NCBI RefSeq assembly: GCF_000285535.1
Contig: NZ_HE610988.1
Span: 288,728-352,727 of the forward strand
Reading direction: 5' to 3'
Length of the DNA stretch: 64,000 nucleotides
Origin: Bacillus timonensis
GTDB lineage: Bacteria; Bacillota; Bacilli; Bacillales; Bacillaceae_L
Shown: positions 21,625-30,109 of the stretch, one piece after another
How the letters are laid out: every line of letters begins with the position of its first letter
Position numbering within the stretch: position 1 is the stretch's first letter
Program-made: the position numbers and the translations under genes
Notes under the pieces: generated by a model
What the model was told of the DNA's origin: nothing
The model's database searches: none
The model's input: the letters and a program-made list of their open reading frames with translations, nothing else

Positions 21625-22602
21625 CTAAGCATTAACTTTTAGTTTTTTAAACTCTTCTGTTAGCATTGGTACCACTTCGAATAGGTCCCCAACAATTCCA
21701 TAATCCGCAACCTTGAAGATATTTGCTTCTGGATCTTTGTTTATAGCAACAATTACTTTCGAGTTAGACATTCCCGCTAAGTGCTGAATTGCACCAGAGA
21801 TACCGCATGCAATATATAGGTCCGGTGTTACAACCTTACCTGTTTGACCAATTTGAAGTGAGTAATCGCAGTAATCAGCATCACATGCACCACGAGAAGC
21901 TCCAATGGCCCCACCGAGCACAGTAGCTAATTCTTTTAATGGTTCAAAGCCGTCTGCACTTTTCACTCCACGTCCACCTGCAATAACTACTTTTGCTTCA
22001 GATAAGTCCACACCTTCAGTTGCCTTACGCACAACTTCTTTAACGATGGTACGTAAGTCTTTAATGTCAACAGAAAGGGAAGTAATTTCCCCAGTACGTG
22101 ATTCGTCTTTTTCAAGTGGTGCGATATTGTTAGGACGTACGGTTGCAAAGATTAAACCGTCAGTCACAATTTTCTTTTCAAATGCTTTACCCGAATAGAT
22201 TGGGCGGGTAAAAACAATATTTCCACCTGCAATTTCAATAGCCGTTACATCTGAAACTAACCCAGTATTAAGTTTACCAGCTATTTTTGGTGAAAGGTCT
22301 TTGCCTAATGCAGTGTGCCCAAAAACTAATGCTTCCGGTGATTCAGCTTCAATAACAGCTAATACTGCTTGTGAGAAACCATCCGGTGTATATGAAGCTA
22401 ATTTTGGATCTTCAACCGTTACAACACGGTCAGCTCCATATTGAGTTAATTCATTTGCTAATGAACTTACAGATTCGCCTACTAATACAGCAACTACTTC
22501 TCCACCTTCTGCTACTGTATTACCCGCTGCAATTGCTTCAAAAGATACGTTACGTAACGCACCATCTCGTACTTCGCCTAGAACTACTACTTTTCTTGAC
22601 AT
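21625..22602 (-). CDS. etfA: Electron transfer flavoprotein alpha subunit
   Basis: FAD-binding subunit of the heterodimer that takes electrons from acyl-CoA dehydrogenases. 325 aa. The C-terminal FAD domain shows VIAGGRGVKSADGFEPL near residue 206, IACGISGAIQHLAGM near 264 and IVAINKDPEANIF near 284. It ends the lcfA-fadR-fadB-etfB-etfA series, 77 bases after etfB, consistent with a fatty-acid oxidation role. Confidence 0.96.
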   Translation of the reverse strand: MSRKVVVLGEVRDGALRNVSFEAIAAGNTVAEGGEVVAVLVGESVSSLANELTQYGADRVVTVEDPKLASYTPDGFSQAVLAVIEAESPEALVFGHTALGKDLSPKIAGKLNTGLVSDVTAIEIAGGNIVFTRPIYSGKAFEKKIVTDGLIFATVRPNNIAPLEKDESRTGEITSLSVDIKDLRTIVKEVVRKATEGVDLSEAKVVIAGGRGVKSADGFEPLKELATVLGGAIGASRGACDADYCDYSLQIGQTGKVVTPDLYIACGISGAIQHLAGMSNSKVIVAINKDPEANIFKVADYGIVGDLFEVVPMLTEEFKKLKVNA

Positions 22603-22679
22603 TATGCGTAACCCCCTAGATTCGTCTTAGTAAAGTTTTTTGAAATCATATACAAAAACAACTTAATGTAACTAATTGG

Positions 22680-23456
22680 TTATACTACCTTCGCTTCATT
22701 GTGAAGTAGAGATACTAACTCTTTTACTTGATCTTCTAATTCACCTTCAAGAACTCGACCTGCTTCTTTTTTAGGTGGTAGATAGATTTCAATTGTTTTT
22801 GTTTTTGCTTCTACATCATCTTCATCAAGATCTAAATCATCTAACTCAAGCTCTTCAAGCGGCTTTTTCTTAGCTTTCATAATGCCAGGTAAAGATGGAT
22901 AGCGTGGCTCATTTAATCCTTGTTGACATGTAACAAGAAGTGGTAATGAAGTTTCGATAACCTCTGAGTCACCTTCAACATCTCTGACTACGGTTACCTG
23001 TGAACCATCAACTTCAAGTTTTGTAATTGTTGTTACATGAGGAATATCCAAAAGTTCAGCTACACGTGGACCAACTTGGCCAGAACCACCATCGATAGCT
23101 ACGTTCCCGCCTAAAATAATGTCTACATCTTTATCTTTTAGGTATTCAGCTAAGATTTTTGCAGTTGTATATTGATCTCCATCTTCAAGATCATCTTCAA
23201 CATTAATCATTACAGCTTTATCCGCACCCATTGCAAGTGCTGTGCGCAATTCTTTATCAGCATCATCCGTTGTCGCAACTGTTACAACCGTTACTTCTCC
23301 CCCATTAGCATCTCGAAGTTGAATGGCTTCTTCAACAGCATATTCGTCATAAGGATTAATAATAAATTCAGCACCATCTTCATTGATTTGTCCATTGCTT
23401 ACAACAATTTTTTCCTCTGTATCAAATGTTCTTTTTAAAATAACAAAGATGTTCAT
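22680..23456 (-). CDS. etfB: Electron transfer flavoprotein beta subunit
   Basis: Partner of EtfA that binds AMP and contacts dehydrogenases. 258 aa with the signature LGGNVAIDGGSGQVGPRVAE near residue 118 and the C-terminal acidic stretch ELELDDLDLDEDDVEA typical of Bacillus EtfB. ATG at 23456 follows AGGAGG and gives MNIFVILKRTFDTEEK as in B. subtilis; an in-frame start 42 bases upstream is unlikely. Confidence 0.96.
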   Translation of the reverse strand: MNIFVILKRTFDTEEKIVVSNGQINEDGAEFIINPYDEYAVEEAIQLRDANGGEVTVVTVATTDDADKELRTALAMGADKAVMINVEDDLEDGDQYTTAKILAEYLKDKDVDIILGGNVAIDGGSGQVGPRVAELLDIPHVTTITKLEVDGSQVTVVRDVEGDSEVIETSLPLLVTCQQGLNEPRYPSLPGIMKAKKKPLEELELDDLDLDEDDVEAKTKTIEIYLPPKKEAGRVLEGELEDQVKELVSLLHNEAKVV

Positions 23457-23535
23457 GTGTTTCCCTCCTAAGGTTTTGTACATATTGTATAAGATCATGA
23501 AAAATTAATAACTTAAATTAGAAACTAGTTTTCTA

Positions 23536-24309
23536 TTATTTCCCTTTAAACGTTGGCTGGCGCTTTTCAATGAAGGCGGATATTCCTTCTTGTCCATCTT
23601 CTGAAATAAACATTTCACCGAATAAAATTGCTTCTCTAGTAACTGTTGCTTCATATTGTTCATTCTTCATTGAATTTAATAGCTCAATTGTTGCTTTTAT
23701 AGTTAAAGGACTTTTTTGAGCAATCTTTCTAGCAATTTTCATCGTTTCCTCATGTAGTGTTTCTTCTGGAAAAGCCTGATTTGCTAATCCATACTGTACG
23801 GCTTCTACTCCATTAATTGGATCACTTGTCCAAAGCATTTGAGCTGCTTTAGCAACTCCCACATACCGTGGTAAGCGTGCTGTCCCAGCAAATCCTGGGA
23901 TAAGTCCAAGCTGTAATTCAGGTAATCCTAACTTCGCCCTTTCACCGACTAGGCGGAAGTGACACGCCATTGCAAGTTCTAAGCCGCCACCCAAGGCCGC
24001 TCCATGAATACTGGCAATAATCGGTTTAGGAAAACGCTCCATTCTTTCAAATAACGTTTGTCCTTTTCTTGCGAGATTTGAAAATTCTTCACCAGAGTTA
24101 ATCGTTGTAAATTCTTTTATATCAGCCCCAGCCGAGAAAAATCTCCCTTCACCGTGAATAACCAACACTCGTACAGAATCATTCGACTCTATTGTCTCTA
24201 GCAAACTTGTAAGCTCTTTCAAAACAGCAGACGATAAAGCATTTGCCGGAGGTCGATTAAAGGTTATAGTGGCAATGTACTCTTCGATTTTCACTTTAAA
24301 AAACTCCAT
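23536..24309 (-). CDS. fadB: Enoyl-CoA hydratase (FadB-type crotonase)
   Basis: Hydrates trans-2-enoyl-CoA in beta-oxidation. The 257-aa crotonase has the oxyanion-hole segments FFSAGADIKEF near residue 58 and GAALGGGLELAMACHFRL near residue 104, with the catalytic glutamates in LPELQLGLIPGFAGT. It sits between fadR and etfB in the order of B. subtilis. Crotonase family members vary in substrate, so hydratase activity is inferred from context and motifs. Confidence 0.92.
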   Translation of the reverse strand: MEFFKVKIEEYIATITFNRPPANALSSAVLKELTSLLETIESNDSVRVLVIHGEGRFFSAGADIKEFTTINSGEEFSNLARKGQTLFERMERFPKPIIASIHGAALGGGLELAMACHFRLVGERAKLGLPELQLGLIPGFAGTARLPRYVGVAKAAQMLWTSDPINGVEAVQYGLANQAFPEETLHEETMKIARKIAQKSPLTIKATIELLNSMKNEQYEATVTREAILFGEMFISEDGQEGISAFIEKRQPTFKGK

Positions 24310-24345
24310 CTACACCCCTCCTAATAATGTATATGTATGTAACAC

Positions 24346-24366
24346 ACCTCTAATTACTAGAGGTGT
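24346..24366. repeat. Hairpin at the fadR stop codon
   Basis: CACCTCTA and TAGAGGTG pair around ATTAC. There is no T-run, so it is probably a stability or processing element between fadR and fadB. Confidence 0.5.
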
Positions 24367-24947
24367 GCCTTCCCACAACCATATATTAATAAGGCATGAA
24401 CTTTTTTTGCCAAGGATGGCAAATCGTATTTTTGTTCGTTCATCACCCAAGTGGTTGCTGTTTCATCAATTGATCCGAATATCATCTGTCTTGCTAAGCG
24501 AACATCTAGGTCAGGATTGAACTCGCCGTTTTCTTTGCCGAATTGGATAATAGTATCAATCGTTCTTAAATATCCTTTTAACACTTCATTAATCCGGTGA
24601 CGTAATTCTTTATTTGATTGTCTTAATTCAAGCTGAGTAACAATAGCAAGGTGATGATCGGCAGCTAGAAGTTCAAAATGTTTTTCTACTAATGTTAATA
24701 ACTTCTCTGCTGCTGTCGTTTTTCCTGCTATTTCAGCTTCTATTTTTTCAATAAACTCTCCCATTTTTTCATGGAATAATGAGACGAGTATATCCTCTTT
24801 ATTTTTAAAATAAAGATATATCGTACCGTCAGCCACACCCGCTTGTTTAGCAATTCTTGAAACTTGGGATTGATGATATCCGTTCTCTGCAATGACAATT
24901 ACCGCTGCGTCTATGATTTGTTTATATTTTGGTTTTGTTTTTTTCAA
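24357..24947 (-). CDS. fadR: TetR-family fatty acid regulator FadR
   Basis: Repressor of fatty-acid degradation genes, released by long-chain acyl-CoA in B. subtilis. 196 aa. The N-terminal TetR HTH reads IIDAAVIVIAENGYHQSQVS, AKQAGVADGTIYLYFKNKED; the rest is the acyl-CoA-binding domain with IVTQLELRQSNKELR. TTG at 24947 is chosen: AAGGAAG lies about seven bases upstream and homologues begin near KKTKPKYKQI. A perfect FadR operator overlaps its transcript start, pointing to autoregulation. Confidence 0.94.
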   Translation of the reverse strand: MKKTKPKYKQIIDAAVIVIAENGYHQSQVSRIAKQAGVADGTIYLYFKNKEDILVSLFHEKMGEFIEKIEAEIAGKTTAAEKLLTLVEKHFELLAADHHLAIVTQLELRQSNKELRHRINEVLKGYLRTIDTIIQFGKENGEFNPDLDVRLARQMIFGSIDETATTWVMNEQKYDLPSLAKKVHALLIYGCGKAHL

Positions 24948-24971
24948 AATCTGACTTCCTTTCAGAAAAAA

Positions 24972-24989
24972 TGAATGAATAGTCATTCA
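24972..24989. promoter_or_regulatory. FadR operator at fadR
   Basis: TGAATGAATAGTCATTCA matches the FadR consensus TGAATGAMTANTCATTCA at every position and lies just downstream of the -10, over the expected transcript start. Confidence 0.9.
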
Positions 24990-24996
24990 TGTTATT

Positions 24997-25025
24997 ATAA
25001 TAAAACCAAACAGAGTAACTGTCAA
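24997..25025 (-). promoter_or_regulatory. Sigma-A promoter of fadR
   Basis: TTGACA (25020-25025), 17-base spacer, TATTAT (24997-25002). Confidence 0.7.
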
Positions 25026-25062
25026 GAATATCTTATTTTATCACTCTTTTTTATATTGAAAG

Positions 25063-25095
25063 AAAAAAGAGCCATAGGCGCTCGTCTTTGGCTCA
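25063..25095 (-). terminator. Terminator of lcfA
   Basis: Minus strand GAGCCA pairs with TGGCTC around an inner GAGCGCCT region, then six T residues. Confidence 0.8.
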
Positions 25096-25145
25096 TCACT
25101 TATGTTCAAACACTTGGTGTCTTTTGAGCTAATCGATCCTATTTT

Positions 25146-26834
25146 CTAATTTACTTTTGTTAATTTTTCCTTTTCTTCTTCAACTAATACTCGACGTAGT
25201 ACTTTTCCTACGATTGTTTTCGGTAATTCGTTTCTAAATTCATACACCCTCGGAACTTTATATGCGGCTAAATGCTTGCGACAGTGTTTATCGAGCTCTT
25301 CTTCTGTACATTGCTGGCCTTCTTTTAAAACAATGTATGCCTTTACCGTCTCACCTCGATATGGGTCTGGAATACCTGCTACAACAGCCTCTTGAATTTT
25401 ATCATGTTCGAACAAGACTTCCTCAACTTCTCTTGGATAAATATTGAATCCTCCTGCAATAATCATATCCTTTTTACGATCTACTACATAAAAATAACCG
25501 TTCTCATCCATATACCCTAAATCACCAGTCAATAACCAACCATCACGGAAAGTATTTTCTGTTTCCTCCGGTTTATTCCAATATCCTTTCATAACCTGAG
25601 GCCCTTTTACCGCAATTTCACCGATTTCACCAAATCCAGCAGGTTGGCCTGTTTCCATTGAAAGAACTGCTGCGTCAGTATCTGGCCATGGTAACCCAAT
25701 ACTTCCGTTTATACGTTGTCCCCATAATAAATTCGCATGTGTTACAGGCGAAGCCTCTGATAATCCGTAGCCTTCTACAAGCTTTCCACCACTAACTTTT
25801 TCAAATTGTTCTTGTACTTCAAGTGGCAATGCTGCAGAACCACTAATACAAGAATCAATCGATGATAAGTCATACTTTTTAAGATCTGGATGATTTAATA
25901 ACCCAATGTACATAGTTGGGGCACCTGGAAATAAGGTTGGCCTCTGTTTATGAATCGTTTTTAGTGTTTGACTTGGGTCAAACTTAGGCATAAGTATCAT
26001 TTTAGCTGCCATCATAATCGAAAGGTTTAATACCGTGGTCATACCGTAAACATGGAAAAATGGTAGAATCGCCAATACGGACTCTTCACCTTTTTTACAC
26101 TTGTACATCCATTTGGAGCACATGATGGTATTTGCAACTAAATTCCTATGGGTTAGCATAACACCTTTAGGAAATCCTGTTGTTCCACCAGTATATTGTA
26201 ACAACGCCAAGTCGTTTTCAGGGTCAAAATCAAGATCGATTTCTTTGGGTTGTGATGTATTCATTATTTCCCTAAGCAAATGGTTGGTTCCCTCGTGTTC
26301 AACTTTCACTACAATACCATATTGTTTCTTTTGAATGAAAGGATAAATCAAGTTTTTTGGGAAAGGTAAATAGTCTTTAATTTCTGTTACAATAATATGC
26401 TCTAATCGTGTTAGCGCTTTCACTTTTGAGACGCGTGGAAAAAGGATATCTAATGTAATGATTGCTTTTGATCCGGAATCCTTTAGATGATATTCAAGCT
26501 CTCTCTCTGTGTACAATGGATTCGTTTGGACGACGATCCCGCCCGAAAATAAAACACCGTAATAGGCAATAACACCCTGTGGACAGTTTGGCAACATGAT
26601 TGCAATACGGTCCCCTTTGTTGATGCCTTGTTCCAATAAATAGTTTGCAAGTTTTAAAGATTCTTCGTACACTTGTGAAAAAGTTAATTCTTTTCCTTGA
26701 AAATGAACTGCAGTTTTCTGAGGGAATTCGCGTGCTGTTCTTTTCAAATACGTTTGAATAGGAATATTCTCATATTCGAGTTTATGTGGAATTTCCTCGG
26801 GATAATTGGCTAACCACGGCCTTTCTAACTCCAT
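25146..26834 (-). CDS. lcfA: Long-chain fatty acid-CoA ligase
   Basis: Activates long-chain fatty acids to acyl-CoA at the inner face of the membrane, feeding beta-oxidation. 562 aa. The AMP-binding P-loop YTGGTTGFPKGVMLTH lies near residue 210, with VEGYGLSEASPV and TGDLGYMDENGYFYVVDRKK followed by a C-terminal lysine region KTIVGKVLRR. ATG at 26834 is preceded by GGGAGG; the 38 extra codons of the longest ORF include the promoter and are not coding. Separate terminator, so fadR is transcribed from its own promoter. Confidence 0.95.
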   Translation of the reverse strand: MELERPWLANYPEEIPHKLEYENIPIQTYLKRTAREFPQKTAVHFQGKELTFSQVYEESLKLANYLLEQGINKGDRIAIMLPNCPQGVIAYYGVLFSGGIVVQTNPLYTERELEYHLKDSGSKAIITLDILFPRVSKVKALTRLEHIIVTEIKDYLPFPKNLIYPFIQKKQYGIVVKVEHEGTNHLLREIMNTSQPKEIDLDFDPENDLALLQYTGGTTGFPKGVMLTHRNLVANTIMCSKWMYKCKKGEESVLAILPFFHVYGMTTVLNLSIMMAAKMILMPKFDPSQTLKTIHKQRPTLFPGAPTMYIGLLNHPDLKKYDLSSIDSCISGSAALPLEVQEQFEKVSGGKLVEGYGLSEASPVTHANLLWGQRINGSIGLPWPDTDAAVLSMETGQPAGFGEIGEIAVKGPQVMKGYWNKPEETENTFRDGWLLTGDLGYMDENGYFYVVDRKKDMIIAGGFNIYPREVEEVLFEHDKIQEAVVAGIPDPYRGETVKAYIVLKEGQQCTEEELDKHCRKHLAAYKVPRVYEFRNELPKTIVGKVLRRVLVEEEKEKLTKVN

Positions 26835-26919
26835 TTTATAACCTCCCTTTAAAAATTGTGTTTGAAGAATACGAAAACGTATCCAAAGACCAGTTTGAAT
26901 TTTCAAACCATTTATACTC

Positions 26920-26948
26920 ATTATAGTATAATGAATATTCCGTGACAA
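26920..26948 (-). promoter_or_regulatory. Sigma-A promoter of lcfA
   Basis: TTGTCA (26943-26948), 17-base spacer, TATAAT (26920-26925). Confidence 0.75.
26928..26944. promoter_or_regulatory. Degenerate FadR operator at lcfA
   Basis: Within the lcfA promoter spacer, minus strand GAATATTCATT keeps the central block of the FadR consensus (about 12 of 17 positions overall). Binding inside the promoter would repress lcfA. Confidence 0.5.
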
Positions 26949-27004
26949 TTATATTCATGATTGTTAGAGTAAAGACTATTAGGATTAGCTAAATTCGTGA
27001 CAAT

Positions 27005-27038
27005 AAAAAAAGGCTGCTGGTTAATCCCAAACAGCCCT
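27005..27038 (-). terminator. Terminator after the yshE unit
   Basis: Minus strand GGGCTG..CAGCC stem (GGCTG/CAGCC) followed by seven T residues. Confidence 0.8.
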
Positions 27039-27043
27039 TACAC

Positions 27044-27121
27044 TTATAAAAGTAAATACAGTATTCCAACAACAACAAATATCCCACTTACAACTAACAG
27101 TATTTTAGCTAGCTTCTCCAT
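27044..27121 (-). CDS. 25-aa predicted single-pass membrane peptide
   Basis: ATG, 25 sense codons and TAA on the minus strand. The peptide begins MEKLAKILLVVSG and is one hydrophobic helix (about residues 7-25) with a positive N-terminus. GGTGG lies eight bases before the ATG, inside the end of yshE, and the start is one base past the yshE stop. A terminator follows directly. The position argues for a real, translationally coupled small protein. Function unknown. Confidence 0.65.
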   Translation of the reverse strand: MEKLAKILLVVSGIFVVVGILYLLL

Positions 27122-27122
27122 A

Positions 27123-27542
27123 TTAAAAACCACCATTTCCTATCCCTGCGCCAATTACATATGAAAGTCCCACCGATATAATCATGGATATAAGTCCAAC
27201 CGCGCGATTATCTTGTTGTATTTCAACATCAATGTTGAACTTTGGAGTTAAGAATTCGAAAATAAAGTAGCCGATCAATAGGAGGAAGAATCCAAAAAAG
27301 CCCCAGCCAATCATGACGAAAAGTGAATCATGATTTTGGATGGAATACCGGAATATATTTGCGATTCCAAATATTTTTCCTCCGGTTGCCATTGCGACAG
27401 AAAGGTTTCCATTTTGAATTTCTTCCCAATTTTTATATTTTGTGACTAATTCAAATATGGCCATAAACAGAACCATACACAGTATGACGACACTGTAATT
27501 AGCAGCTGTTAACACAAATTCATTATCCCAAAATTTATCCAT
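27123..27542 (-). CDS. DUF350 family membrane protein (YshE-like)
   Basis: 139-aa integral membrane protein with four predicted helices (about residues 13-35, 46-70 with small residues, 76-96, 114-136). The N-terminal MDKFWDNEFVLTAANYSVV and the GGFF-type glycine-rich segments are DUF350-like. It lies between mutS2 and lcfA, as yshE does in B. subtilis, 33 bases after mutS2. Biochemical role not known. Confidence 0.8.
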   Translation of the reverse strand: MDKFWDNEFVLTAANYSVVILCMVLFMAIFELVTKYKNWEEIQNGNLSVAMATGGKIFGIANIFRYSIQNHDSLFVMIGWGFFGFFLLLIGYFIFEFLTPKFNIDVEIQQDNRAVGLISMIISVGLSYVIGAGIGNGGF

Positions 27543-27575
27543 CTTCTTCTCTCCCTATCAGAGACATCATTTCGT

Positions 27576-29936
27576 TCACTTTAATTCTACAACCGTTACA
27601 CCGGTACCACCTTCTCCAGCTTCCCCGAATCTTGTTGATTTTACGGAGCGGTGATTTTTTAAGTATTCCTGAACTCCCTGTCTTAATGCACCAGTTCCTT
27701 TTCCATGGATGATGGAAACACGTGGATAGCCCGCCAGTAATGCATCATCGATATATTTTTCCACTCTTACTAATGCGTCCTCATAACGTTCACCTCGTAA
27801 GTCCAGCTCTAAACTTACATGGTAGTCCTTACCCCTTACTGTTGCTAATGGCTTAGTTTCAACTGGTTTTGGGCTGCCAATAAATTCGAGGTCTTTTTCC
27901 TTCACCTTCATTTTTAAGATTCCTATTTGAACCTGCCATTCGTTATTTCCTGTATTTTCAATTAGATGTCCCTTTTGATTTAGGCTAATCACCTTCACTT
28001 CGTCACCTGGAACAAGTTTTCTCTTCGCTTTTGATGCAATAGCTTGTTTATTCGTCTTTTTTGAAGTTTGTGGAACAGCATTTTCTAATCGTTTTTTTGC
28101 TTCAATTAGTTGATGTTCCTTAACAAGTGATTGTTGCTCAAGTTTCATTTTTCGTAAGTCGCGAATAACTTCTTCAGCTTCAGTTGTCGCATTTTTGATT
28201 GTTTCTTCTGCTTTTCGTTCTGCCTTTTCATATAGTTTATCGCGTTGTTCATTAAACTCGATGATTTGTTCCTGAAGCTGCTTATGAAGGATTTCAGCTT
28301 GTTTTCTTATACCCTCTGCTTCATCAAGTTCACGCTCTGCATCCTTTTTGCTCTTTTCTAAGGAGGCAATCATATTCTCTACTGTATTGGTTTCAGAGCT
28401 TATATGACTTTTCGCTGCGTGAATAATCGTATCCGAAAGTCCTAGTCGTTTGGAAATCTCGAACGCATTACTTCGACCGGGAACCCCTATTAAAAGTTTA
28501 TAAGTTGGGCTCAATGTTTCAATATCAAATTCGACGCTGGCATTAATTACACCTTCTCGGTTGTATCCATAAGCTTTTAATTCTGGATAATGGGTAGTTG
28601 CAATGACTCTTGCACCTCGATTATAGACTTCATCAAGAATCGAAATTGCAAGTGCAGCTCCTTCTTGTGGATCAGTCCCAGCCCCTAATTCATCAAAAAG
28701 AACTAAACTAGTTGAATCAACCCGTTTTAAAATGTCCACAATGTTGACCATATGGGATGAAAACGTACTTAAGCTTTGTTCAATTGATTGCTCGTCTCCG
28801 ATATCAGCGTATACCGATTCAAAAACAGCAATTTCTGACTCTTCCTGTGCTGGAATTTGCAAACCAGATTGTGCCATTATTGTTAACAAACCGATTGTTT
28901 TTAACGTTACTGTTTTACCGCCTGTATTGGGACCGGTTATCACAATTGAAGTATATTTCTTTCCAAGCTCAATATCATTTGGAACAACATCTTTTGGAGC
29001 AATTAAAGGATGGCGACCTTTTTTAATTAACACATAGCCATTCCCATTTATTTTCGGCTTTGACCCCTTTACTTTTTTGCTGTAACTTGCTTTTGTAAAC
29101 ATAAAATCAAGTTCACCAAGCGTGTCTACATTTTGGTATAGGGATTCTGTTTCCAATGCTACTTCGTTTGAGAGCTCAAATAAAATCCGGTCAATTTCTT
29201 GTTTTTCCTTGACTCTAGCTTCTTGTAAGACATTATTAAGATCGACCACCGATTGAGGTTCGATAAATAATGTTGCCCCTGAAGATGATTGGTCATGGAC
29301 AATTCCACCATAAGTCCCACGATACTCCTGTTTAACAGGAATAACATAGCGGTCATTGCGAATCGTGATAATTGCATCTGAGAGTGTTTTTTGAGCTGAT
29401 GAAGAACGAATAATATGATCAAGCTTCTCCCGGATTCTTGCTTCACTGCTTCTGAGCTGCTGACGGATACCGCGTAATTTGTCACTAGCTCCGTCCATCA
29501 CTACACCATTATCATCAATGCAGTTTTTTATTTTTTGTTCAAGCTCGTATAAAGGAGTAATACTTGTAATTAGTTCTGCTAGTATAGGTAGTTCAATATC
29601 ATCCTCAATCATACCTTCAATAAATTTTTTCATTTGTCGACCCGCATAAATAGTGCCTGCTATATCTAATAGTTCCAACGTGTTTAGGGCTCCACCTATG
29701 CTAGCACGTTTAACAGCGGCTCTAATATCAGTTAAGCCGCCAAGTGGGACATTTCCTTTCAACCTTAAGACCTTCGCAGCTTCATCTGTTTGTTCTTGTA
29801 GAAAAATAACCTCCTCTACATTTGTTGAAGGAATCATTTTATCCACCTTTTCTCTTCCTAAAGAGGATGAGACATGCTGCTTTAACTGTTCCTTTACTTT
29901 ATCAAACTCTAGTACCTTTAAAACTCGTGGTTGCAT
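27576..29936 (-). CDS. mutS2: Endonuclease/recombination regulator MutS2
   Basis: MutS-like ATPase without the mismatch-recognition domain; linked in the literature to recombination control and rescue of collided ribosomes. 786 aa. Walker [20 protein letters not shown] lies near residue 331 and Walker [18 protein letters not shown] near residue 411. A long coiled coil spans about 515-640 and the C-terminal Smr domain contains [12 protein letters not shown] and [12 protein letters not shown]. It follows polX, from which it is separated by repeat A3. Confidence 0.96.
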   Translation of the reverse strand: MQPRVLKVLEFDKVKEQLKQHVSSSLGREKVDKMIPSTNVEEVIFLQEQTDEAAKVLRLKGNVPLGGLTDIRAAVKRASIGGALNTLELLDIAGTIYAGRQMKKFIEGMIEDDIELPILAELITSITPLYELEQKIKNCIDDNGVVMDGASDKLRGIRQQLRSSEARIREKLDHIIRSSSAQKTLSDAIITIRNDRYVIPVKQEYRGTYGGIVHDQSSSGATLFIEPQSVVDLNNVLQEARVKEKQEIDRILFELSNEVALETESLYQNVDTLGELDFMFTKASYSKKVKGSKPKINGNGYVLIKKGRHPLIAPKDVVPNDIELGKKYTSIVITGPNTGGKTVTLKTIGLLTIMAQSGLQIPAQEESEIAVFESVYADIGDEQSIEQSLSTFSSHMVNIVDILKRVDSTSLVLFDELGAGTDPQEGAALAISILDEVYNRGARVIATTHYPELKAYGYNREGVINASVEFDIETLSPTYKLLIGVPGRSNAFEISKRLGLSDTIIHAAKSHISSETNTVENMIASLEKSKKDAERELDEAEGIRKQAEILHKQLQEQIIEFNEQRDKLYEKAERKAEETIKNATTEAEEVIRDLRKMKLEQQSLVKEHQLIEAKKRLENAVPQTSKKTNKQAIASKAKRKLVPGDEVKVISLNQKGHLIENTGNNEWQVQIGILKMKVKEKDLEFIGSPKPVETKPLATVRGKDYHVSLELDLRGERYEDALVRVEKYIDDALLAGYPRVSIIHGKGTGALRQGVQEYLKNHRSVKSTRFGEAGEGGTGVTVVELK

Positions 29937-29951
29937 GTTGTGACTCCCTTA

Positions 29952-30081
29952 CCTTTATTCAGTGGAGGCTAAACCTCGTTGAATAAAGGTTAGCCTCCGG
30001 CGGATGCCTCGATTTTTTCAAATGAAATTTTTCGAGCAAGCCCGAAAAAAATCGAGCAGCAAATACGCCAAGGCGTATTTG
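29952..30081. repeat. Family A intergenic repeat, copy A3
   Basis: Opposite orientation to A1. It begins with hairpin 29952-29989 (CCTTTATTCA/TGAATAAAGG, inner GAGG/CCTC), then AGCCTCCGGCGGATGCC, a shortened middle with AAATTTTTCGAG, and ends in AAATACGCCAAGGCGTATTT. It lies between mutS2 and polX. Confidence 0.85.
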
Positions 30082-30109
30082 TTTATTTCACATAATGATC
30101 TTTATCACC

